Assembly (NCBI GenBank): GCA_002900535.1
Contig: MUGC01000020.1
Location: forward strand, 1-11,634
Length of the DNA stretch: 11,634 bases
DNA from: Thermoplasmata archaeon M9B1D
Lineage (GTDB): Archaea > Thermoplasmatota > E2 > DHVEG-1
Direction of reading: 5' to 3'
Under the pieces are notes generated by a model, which was given only the letters and a program-made list of their open reading frames with translations, was not told where the DNA came from and did not search any database. Shown piece after piece: positions 5,994-11,634 of this stretch. The position numbers and the translations under genes were made by a program. Within the stretch, counting starts at the first letter, position 1. Every line of letters starts with the position of its first letter.

Positions 5994-7220
5994 TTAAAGA
6001 TGGTTAATCCTCCAGATTTCGCAACCGGGGCAAACATTGCTTTTTATAACGTTTTTATAATAAGATGTTCCAGCATAAAGACGCCCGTTAAATACCTCAA
6101 ATGTTTTTACTCCATCCTGTTTGAATTTATTTTTAGATTGAGTTTTTTTGTAAATAAAATTACTACTGATTTGAGTGAAATCTTTATTTGAAGAAGGATT
6201 TTTCTTTATACTTGCCCAAATCTGAGAACCTTTTACAAGATTTTGAATTCCGATTACCAATCTTTCTTTAAAAACATGTAAACCCCATACAGAAATATTT
6301 AAGGTCTGACCAAAACCTCTTTTGGAAACTTGTATCCAATTTACACCATCGTTTGTTTTCCAAAGTTCTGCTCCAAATATATTTGATGTTCCAAAGTAAA
6401 GGTCTTCATCAAATGAAGCAACGGACATTGCCATAATATTTGATCTACCAAACCCAGGTTTGCTTACCTCTTCCCATTTTGAGCCATCATATCTATATAT
6501 CTTACAGCGAACTAAAGTAAAAAATTTAATTATTTTTAATACGGTTTTAATACTAAATCTTCTCTTAAGTTCACCTATAAGGGATGCTACCTCTGAATAA
6601 AAACCAGCATAGATATAATCCTTGCCATCAGATGTTTTGTAATTTGCCATATTTCCAATTAACGAAAAATCTCCCCTATGGTCAATATCATCCTTCCAGT
6701 CTTTGTTTATCCATGTCCATTTTTTTGGTTGAATTTTATTAAATTCTATTGGACCGTCGTATCTAAAAACCCGAGGAAGATCATGTATATTTTGGCTCCC
6801 AACATATAACTTATCTTTGTAGACAACTATGGCTCTAGCACCAGGTATTTTTTTTCCTTTTCCAAAACCATCTAGATTTGCTTTCTTCCATTTAATCAAA
6901 CCATTTTTATCATCTTTACCATTTGTTACCCATATCTGCGAACCTTTTATATGTGAGTAAGTAACAACCCATAAAAGATTTTTGAAAACAAGCATGGTTC
7001 TTGCACCGCGTGATTTTTCCGCAAAACCGTCTACATTAACTTGTTTCCAGGTACCTTTATCGCCAGTTTTTGATCTATAGACTTGGCAACCATTGACAAC
7101 ATTTAGTGTTCCAACATACAAATAATCTTTATATTTAGCCATCGACCATGCACAGATATTATTTTTATCTCCAAATCCTTTATCCGCAACAAGTTCCCAG
7201 TCTAGCAGGTTTTTTGTCAT
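5994..7220 (-). CDS. Cytosolic seven-bladed beta-propeller protein
   Basis: A 408-residue repeat protein with seven imperfect repeats of about 50 residues. Each has the pattern W-x-x-V/x...GFG...N...M..F...LYVGT.N...G.Q.W, and the repeats begin near W8, W58, W111, W168, W249, W295 and F348. This is the look of a BNR/Kelch-like propeller used for binding or, in some families, glycan chemistry. There is no signal peptide, so it is predicted cytosolic. Blade 4 carries a 30-residue insertion (about 209-238) rich in hydrophobic and basic residues (LIGELKRR..., KIIKFFTLV). This could be a membrane-touching helix. The C-terminal VCPGCEIW has a CxxC pair. The start ATG at 7220 has GAGG 6 nt upstream. 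Ligand or partner is unknown; a link to the sulfotransferase is only positional. Confidence 0.78.
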   Translation of the reverse strand: MTKNLLDWELVADKGFGDKNNICAWSMAKYKDYLYVGTLNVVNGCQVYRSKTGDKGTWKQVNVDGFAEKSRGARTMLVFKNLLWVVTYSHIKGSQIWVTNGKDDKNGLIKWKKANLDGFGKGKKIPGARAIVVYKDKLYVGSQNIHDLPRVFRYDGPIEFNKIQPKKWTWINKDWKDDIDHRGDFSLIGNMANYKTSDGKDYIYAGFYSEVASLIGELKRRFSIKTVLKIIKFFTLVRCKIYRYDGSKWEEVSKPGFGRSNIMAMSVASFDEDLYFGTSNIFGAELWKTNDGVNWIQVSKRGFGQTLNISVWGLHVFKERLVIGIQNLVKGSQIWASIKKNPSSNKDFTQISSNFIYKKTQSKNKFKQDGVKTFEVFNGRLYAGTSYYKNVIKSNVCPGCEIWRINHL

Positions 7221-7226
7221 AAATTG

Positions 7227-7267
7227 CCTCGTTCTTTTGTTACTGTTAATAAAGCTAGCATATAAAA
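7227..7267 (-). promoter_or_regulatory. Promoter and ribosome site of the propeller gene
   Basis: The minus-strand TTTTATAT (7267-7260) predicts a start near 7237. The GAGG at 7230-7227 then lies in a 17-nt leader, 6 nt before the ATG. Confidence 0.45.
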
Positions 7268-7316
7268 TTAATTGATGTTATAAAAATTTTTAAACACTCT
7301 TTCTTTTTTTATTTTT

Positions 7317-9287
7317 TTAATCATATCCACCAATATTTAAGCTAGGATCACCAAATAACTCCCATTGTTGAACCATTTTAGTATCCATTACAGCTTCGTC
7401 ACCAAGAAAACGGTTTAAATAATTAGTCAGTGTTTCACCATAGTTTAATCCAAGTATATTTTGATGTTCTTTTCCGTATAGCTCTAGAAATCTAAGCTCT
7501 AACCATCCATCAAGAATTTCAATATAGTCGGCAACACCATTGTAATCCTGGTCTCCATCACCATGAGTCCCAAGACCTGTGTTTGATATTGTTGCAATTG
7601 CACCACCATTAGATTTGCTTGTAAGCCACCATGCCCAACAATTTGGAATCCATCCATCCCATAGAAATCTGCCCCATATATATTTCAAGCCATTTTTTGC
7701 TAGACCTTCTTTTAGATTCATCAGAATAGAGCGATCAAATTGACCATTATGACATCCACCAACAACTGTAACAGGTAGTTTTTCTGAATTTTTTAAAGAA
7801 ATCATATCAACAACATTGTAACCTGTGCACCAGTTTTCATTAGTTGCTGGTTCAAAATGAGTATTCCAAGAAGCAGTGCTACCATGACCGCAGAAATATG
7901 CAAAACCAGCACCTTTATCTATAGCAGCATTTACTGTTTCACGGTTAATATCATCTTTTGTAGCATAAACGCGTAAAGGATTGAAACCAGGCATTACATC
8001 AACTGCTGATTCTCCTGCTAGTTCTCCTTCATTTACAACAACATCATCTGGCCATTGACCCGTGTTTACGTAGGAGTCTCCTGCAACAAGGACAAGGTTT
8101 TTAAACCAAGTTTTATCTGCAACTAAACCTGTTTCGTAGTTAACAATTTTATTTACCACGGCTTTTACTTCATAAGTATTTCTGCAGGGAAGTCTACCTA
8201 AGTAAACATCGGGATAAAGATCCATTTCTTCAATAAAAGTTGCATTCCAAACAGAAAATTGGTTATCACCATTTGAGTCCCAACTCGAAAATTTACCTTC
8301 GCCATTAAAAATATCTGCAAAATATAAATCGGAGATAAATTTAGGCTCTGGGTATTCTTGTTCAGCTGGTGGAACAACTTGACTGTAGCGAATTGGAAAA
8401 GTCCAGTTAGAAGTTTGACCATTAATTCCACCAATTAGTAAAACATATTTTATATCCCATTTTTCAATCGCCTGTTTAATAAAATATTTGATTTTCTCCT
8501 GCTGATCACGGCCATCCAGTTTCATAAGACTATTAATTTCTTCAAGGGAGAAAAGCTTGGTTTCAATGCCATTTTCATTTTTATGAGTAACTAGTGGGTT
8601 TAGATATTTAACATATTTTGAAGGAGAGAGAATCAAAAGATCAACGTTGAATTGTGGTTGTATAATAGGTTCAGTTGGCTCTTCGTAAATTATGTGAACA
8701 TGTATATTCCTAATAAATTGAAGTTGCTCATCCATTGGAAAATATCTAACAGGATATATTCTAACTACAAAATATGTAGTACGCTCTCCATAGGAGAGAC
8801 CTCCTCCTGTGTTATATGAAACCCAGTTCAAAGGATAAGGTTCAGAACTTTTGTAAACAGACATATCCATTTCTTTAAGTGGTTTATATTCTATTCCATC
8901 AATTGCTGCTTTTCCAAAAGTGATAAAACCTGTGAGATTTATTATTTCAGGATCGGAGTATTCGAAATCTACATCTATTATTTTTGATCCAAATTCTAAC
9001 TTAAAAACTGAAATATTTACTGGCAATACTGGCTTTCCAGGGTCATAGTCAAACATCACAATTTTATTGTGGTTAGTTTCTTCAACTCGAACTACTGAGT
9101 AATTTCCATAAGGGATAATCTCTGGATCAGAAAAGCTTAGTTCTATCTCAATTTCTTTTTCATCATAATTAATATTTGTTTTTACCTGAAGTTTTGATCT
9201 GTTGGTGTCTATCTGCATTCCAAAAGCAGAAAGATTACTTGAAAGCAATAATAAACAAATTATTGAAAAAATTATAATTTTTTTCAT
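7317..9287 (-). CDS. Secreted C25-family (gingipain-like) cysteine peptidase
   Basis: A 656-residue exported peptidase. It has a signal peptide (MKK then hydrophobic 4-17, cleavage probably near SAFG, 20-23), a beta-rich propeptide-like N-terminal domain (about 40-200), and a caspase-like C25 catalytic domain (about 214-650). The catalytic His468 is in FCGHGS (465-470) and Cys512 in GGCHNG (510-515), the order and spacing seen in gingipains. Acidic loops DSNGDNQF (337-344) and DGDQDYNG (577-584) could bind calcium. The C-terminal WELFGDPSLNIGG is the usual family end; there is no PGF-CTERM-like tail or TM anchor, so it is probably released or held by a partner. The ATG at 9287 has a GGGGGT run about 12 nt upstream. 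It probably digests extracellular proteins for amino-acid uptake (inference from the family). Confidence 0.9.
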   Translation of the reverse strand: MKKIIIFSIICLLLLSSNLSAFGMQIDTNRSKLQVKTNINYDEKEIEIELSFSDPEIIPYGNYSVVRVEETNHNKIVMFDYDPGKPVLPVNISVFKLEFGSKIIDVDFEYSDPEIINLTGFITFGKAAIDGIEYKPLKEMDMSVYKSSEPYPLNWVSYNTGGGLSYGERTTYFVVRIYPVRYFPMDEQLQFIRNIHVHIIYEEPTEPIIQPQFNVDLLILSPSKYVKYLNPLVTHKNENGIETKLFSLEEINSLMKLDGRDQQEKIKYFIKQAIEKWDIKYVLLIGGINGQTSNWTFPIRYSQVVPPAEQEYPEPKFISDLYFADIFNGEGKFSSWDSNGDNQFSVWNATFIEEMDLYPDVYLGRLPCRNTYEVKAVVNKIVNYETGLVADKTWFKNLVLVAGDSYVNTGQWPDDVVVNEGELAGESAVDVMPGFNPLRVYATKDDINRETVNAAIDKGAGFAYFCGHGSTASWNTHFEPATNENWCTGYNVVDMISLKNSEKLPVTVVGGCHNGQFDRSILMNLKEGLAKNGLKYIWGRFLWDGWIPNCWAWWLTSKSNGGAIATISNTGLGTHGDGDQDYNGVADYIEILDGWLELRFLELYGKEHQNILGLNYGETLTNYLNRFLGDEAVMDTKMVQQWELFGDPSLNIGGYD

Positions 9288-9299
9288 CGTAATTTTTTT

Positions 9300-9338
9300 A
9301 CCCCCTTATTCTACTTTTATTATCCTATTATTTATAAA
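9300..9338 (-). promoter_or_regulatory. Promoter and ribosome site of the C25 peptidase gene
   Basis: On the minus strand TTTATAAA (9338-9331) predicts a start near 9308, placing GGGGGT (9305-9300) near the start of a leader of about 20 nt. It lies in the 85-nt gap after the DUF362 gene, so the peptidase can be transcribed alone. Confidence 0.45.
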
Positions 9339-9372
9339 CTTTCTCATGAGATTTATATATTTTATAAAATTT

Positions 9373-11262
9373 TTAGTAAATCTTCCTTAAAGTTATCATA
9401 TCGCTAGTTTTTTCACCTTCACCATAAAACCCAACGATTTTTATTGTAAAGATACCTGATTGTTTCTCATTCCAAGACCAAACATATGGTGAATTATCAT
9501 CAGAAAATACTAGCTCTCCATCCAAGTAAAAATCGATTTTTTTGAAATCAGCTGGACTATTTGTTTCTGCTTTTACATCAATTGGTCCAAAAACAATAGT
9601 ATTCCAAAGTTTAAATAATTCTTTTCCATTAAAATAAAGATAATTACTCTTTGGTTGAGTAATTATAACCTCACCATCTGCATCTTCTTTATGTATTGCT
9701 ACAAAATCAATACCATTACCGCTAACACCTGAGTATCGTTCTGATGAAAATATGTCAACTGTTGTATCCCAATGTTCATGAACACCGAGGCTTTCTTCTA
9801 AAAACACGCCATCTCCTTCAGGATCATAAGTATTAGATAAAGGAACTGCTGATTGATGTAAATAATTTTGAGAGCCTTCAATTGGGTTTGTTCCTTCAGT
9901 AAACAAGAAATCAAACATCACTGAGTCTATTGCAATAGGATCTTGAGAAAAAAACAAACTATTGGTCCAATCACCGTTAAAGGGATACATATCAAATTTT
10001 GCAATTGTAGCATGATCAACTTTTGTAGAAAAGATACCATCGCCCAAATAAAGAAGCGTTTTTCCCCCTAGATGCTCATGTGAAAGTAAATCAGTTTGAA
10101 TAGTTGGATTTCCCATAGTTAAACCTGATTCATGATAAGTGTGAACCGGCGCTACCGTCTCAACCCAGCTACCAAAAAAGTTTTTACCAGATAACGTTAC
10201 ACCATTTTGTATTGGATGACGCTTCATGATAGGCATATTAATCAAATAATCTGTTTCAACAACAACTGTTGGAAGAGTTCTATACTCACAAGTCCCTTCT
10301 GCAAAATAAACACGAACATCGCTTGCTTTTACTTTTTCCCTACCTAGAAATCCCCCATAAGCATCTACATAATGTATATCTGGAAATTCAGGTTCAAGAG
10401 GAAAATTTGGATATGATTTATAATAAAGTCTATTATAGAACCAATTTGCCATATGTCTAGATGCATCATATACTGTTATATCAGAAGGATCTACTCCAAC
10501 GACATTGATTAACTGTTTGAGTAAAGATTTTACAACATAAGGACTTGCATCTCGTTCATTATCTTCAGTAATGTAACTTAAGGTCTGCCAACAGTTATTA
10601 AGATTAATCTTAATTGCAATTTTTTCACCAGGTTGATAAGTAATACTTCCTTTACCATGTTTTTCATTAAAATATTCAAATATAACATCCCATGCTTGTT
10701 TTTCATCATTGGTTTCACCAAGATTTTTTATCCCCTGGCTCATCATACTATCTAAAACTTCTTGGTTATTATTTTCTTCATTCCACCAATATCCCGAAAG
10801 CTCTGATCTAGTTGCATCAGGATTCCAGACCCATACAACTCGGCCAGGGTTTGCACCAGTTGGAACACCCATCGGATCTAGTGATGTTGGAACCCAACTT
10901 TCAAAATTATCTTTTTCTCTTAAGTAAACTGTCGCAAAAACGTTGCTTGAAACAGAAAAAATTAGGATAGTTGTGATCAGTAAAATAGGCATAAAGACTG
11001 CTGTTTTGTATTTAACACGTTTTATCCAAAAAGCAAGACCTGAAAATAACGTACCCCATAAGATGCCCCAAAATGCAATATAAGATGCTGCAAATGTGAT
11101 GCTCATTTGTTGACAAGGATAACGAATTCTATCTGGTTTTGGTAGAACTCTTACAAGGAACCATATTATGCAGGCAATTCCGACTAAGTGAAACATTATA
11201 CTATAAGGGTTTGCTTTTTTTGTTAAAAGATTTATTTTTATCTTATGAAAATAACTTTTCAT
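9373..11262 (-). CDS. Membrane-anchored DUF362 protein with C-terminal Ig-like domain
   Basis: A 629-residue protein in three parts. There are three TM segments (about 21-39, 55-79, 88-110), with basic residues before TM1 and between TM2 and TM3, so the N-terminus is inside and the rest outside. A DUF362 domain (about 203-463) has KINLNN (218-223), MPIMKRHPIQNGVTLSGKNFFG (343-364) and SQDPIAIDS (439-447). A C-terminal beta-sandwich (about 531-629; DFYLDGELV, ending IVGFYGEGE...) looks Ig-like. The first external loop has RYPCQQ. DUF362 is often linked to ferredoxin-type cysteines, but none are seen here and its reaction is unknown. The ATG at 11262 is preferred because of AGAGGT 9 nt upstream; a longer TTG frame from 11298 is unlikely. 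It lies 85 nt upstream of the C25 peptidase. Confidence 0.84.
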   Translation of the reverse strand: MKSYFHKIKINLLTKKANPYSIMFHLVGIACIIWFLVRVLPKPDRIRYPCQQMSITFAASYIAFWGILWGTLFSGLAFWIKRVKYKTAVFMPILLITTILIFSVSSNVFATVYLREKDNFESWVPTSLDPMGVPTGANPGRVVWVWNPDATRSELSGYWWNEENNNQEVLDSMMSQGIKNLGETNDEKQAWDVIFEYFNEKHGKGSITYQPGEKIAIKINLNNCWQTLSYITEDNERDASPYVVKSLLKQLINVVGVDPSDITVYDASRHMANWFYNRLYYKSYPNFPLEPEFPDIHYVDAYGGFLGREKVKASDVRVYFAEGTCEYRTLPTVVVETDYLINMPIMKRHPIQNGVTLSGKNFFGSWVETVAPVHTYHESGLTMGNPTIQTDLLSHEHLGGKTLLYLGDGIFSTKVDHATIAKFDMYPFNGDWTNSLFFSQDPIAIDSVMFDFLFTEGTNPIEGSQNYLHQSAVPLSNTYDPEGDGVFLEESLGVHEHWDTTVDIFSSERYSGVSGNGIDFVAIHKEDADGEVIITQPKSNYLYFNGKELFKLWNTIVFGPIDVKAETNSPADFKKIDFYLDGELVFSDDNSPYVWSWNEKQSGIFTIKIVGFYGEGEKTSDMITLRKIY

Positions 11263-11271
11263 ATGATTTTT

Positions 11272-11311
11272 ACCTCTAACCATATATATCGTAAACAATT
11301 ATACATTTAAA
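11272..11311 (-). promoter_or_regulatory. Promoter and ribosome site of the DUF362 gene
   Basis: The minus-strand TTTAAATG (11311-11304) predicts a start near 11281, giving a leader of about 19 nt. The leader contains AGAGGT (11277-11272). This decides for the ATG at 11262 over the ATG at 11283 or the TTG at 11298. Confidence 0.5.
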
Positions 11312-11314
11312 AAC

Positions 11315-11328
11315 TTAACAGTTGTTAA
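11315..11328. promoter_or_regulatory. Inverted repeat next to the DUF362 TATA box, possible operator
   Basis: TTAACA-GT-TGTTAA has perfect 6-bp arms directly upstream of the BRE/TATA of the DUF362 gene. A similar site, TTAAC-TT-GTTAA, occurs at 11541-11552. The position fits a dimeric regulator, but short AT-rich palindromes arise easily by chance. Confidence 0.3.
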
Positions 11329-11377
11329 CTTTTTTTACCATCTGATACGAAAATTGTAATAAGTAATAAAGAAAAAC

Positions 11378-11385
11378 TTTTTATA
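11378..11385 (+). promoter_or_regulatory. TATA-like box ahead of the hairpin RNA candidate
   Basis: TTTTTATA, preceded by A-rich GAAAAAC, has its centre about 27 nt before the GGGG at 11410. That would make the first G of the hairpin the transcription start. Other A/T-rich boxes occur nearby, so this is suggestive only. Confidence 0.35.
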
Positions 11386-11409
11386 CAATTAGGAGTATAA
11401 TTATAATAT

Positions 11410-11489
11410 GGGGTCTAGTATGGTAATTATATGACTTTTAAGGTTTCCTTTCCTTATAGTTTTTCTTACCTCCCTAATACTAGGCCCCC
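11410..11489 (+). ncRNA. Candidate structured small RNA with long terminal stem
   Basis: The arms GGGGTCTAGTAT (11410-11421) and ATACTAGGCCCC (11477-11488) pair over 12 bp with a single G-U wobble. Inside, GGTAA (11422-11426 region) can pair with TTACC (11466-11470), and TAAGG with CCTTA closes an apical hairpin. The element has a TATA-like box at the right distance upstream and a T/A-rich 3' flank. It is not a tRNA (no T arm) and shows no clear C/D or H/ACA boxes. On DNA evidence alone it could also be the remains of an inverted-repeat element. Confidence 0.35.
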
Positions 11490-11499
11490 TTTAAATATT

Positions 11500-11634
11500 C
11501 TCTAAAATAAAATATGAAAATCATTTTTATAATATATTGTTTAACTTGTTAACTAAGAATTTAATATAAGTTAAATTTTTACATCAAAATCACTAAAAAT
11601 TTCAACGTAAATGCAAGAAAGTTTAAAACCAAAA
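11500..11634. other. AT-rich intergenic sequence
   Basis: The end of the gene-free stretch 11263-11634. Apart from the hairpin candidate and the two TTAAC palindromes (11315-11328 and 11541-11552), I see no coding frame, repeat family or RNA gene here. A 24-codon frame at 11431-11505 falls inside the hairpin and is probably chance. Confidence 0.5.

Noticed and set aside
8198..8434. 78-codon minus-strand frame
   Set aside because: It is an out-of-frame shadow inside the C25 peptidase coding sequence.
9340..9372. Hairpin-like ATATATTTTATAAAATTTT after the DUF362 gene as a terminator
   Set aside because: It is only AT-rich self-complementarity; the minus-strand sense lacks a T run, so no terminator call is supported.
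11410..11489. tRNA gene with GGGGTCT/AGGCCCC acceptor stem and a TAGTATGGTA D-arm-like stretch
   Set aside because: The 17 nt before the 3' acceptor strand cannot form a T arm and there is no GTTC-type T loop or plausible anticodon arm.
11431..11505. 24-codon ORF on the plus strand
   Set aside because: It lies inside the hairpin element, has no ribosome site and has no recognisable protein character.
1..11634. CRISPR arrays, insertion sequences, defence or phage genes
   Set aside because: No regularly spaced repeats, transposase, integrase or nuclease signatures were seen on either strand.

Overview
The window looks like an AT-rich euryarchaeal chromosome segment, probably from a Thermoplasmatota-type lineage. 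That placement is an inference. The evidence is archaeal TATA-like boxes about 25-35 nt ahead of many starts, T-rich 3' ends instead of bacterial hairpin terminators, a mix of leaderless-like and Shine-Dalgarno-led genes, and the gene content: SAM hydrolase, stand-alone Lrp ligand-binding domain, Fe-S PurF and a secreted C25 (gingipain-type) peptidase. Secreted gingipain-like peptidases are known from protein-degrading marine-sediment archaea such as MBG-D.

Left part (1-1520): a SAM hydroxide adenosyltransferase on the minus strand is divergent from a small zinc-ribbon protein on the plus strand. A broken or frameshifted micro-ORF follows.

Central cluster (1516-4829, minus strand), in transcription order: a stand-alone Lrp/AsnC ligand-binding (RAM) protein; a 10-TM DMT/EamA-like permease that carries a second RAM domain at its C-terminus and overlaps the first gene by 4 nt; a divergent PurF amidophosphoribosyltransferase with its own likely promoter; and a winged-helix DNA-binding protein. 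The usual Lrp parts (DNA-binding head and ligand-sensing RAM) are encoded separately here, with the sensor also fused to a transporter. I read this as a candidate amino-acid or nucleotide-precursor sensing unit. It is the most interesting item in the window.

Middle-right (4977-7220): a 61-residue, very basic conserved protein with a strong Shine-Dalgarno and a strong T-rich terminator; a PAPS-type sulfotransferase-like protein; and, convergent with it, a cytosolic seven-bladed beta-propeller protein with an odd helical insertion in blade 4.

Right part (7317-11262, minus strand): an exported C25 cysteine peptidase, and upstream of it a three-TM membrane protein carrying an external DUF362 domain and a C-terminal Ig-like domain. 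Each has its own TATA box and Shine-Dalgarno. The last 370 bases carry no convincing protein gene. They do hold a 12-bp, nearly perfect long-range hairpin whose 5' end sits at the start site predicted from a TATA box, which makes it a candidate structured small RNA.
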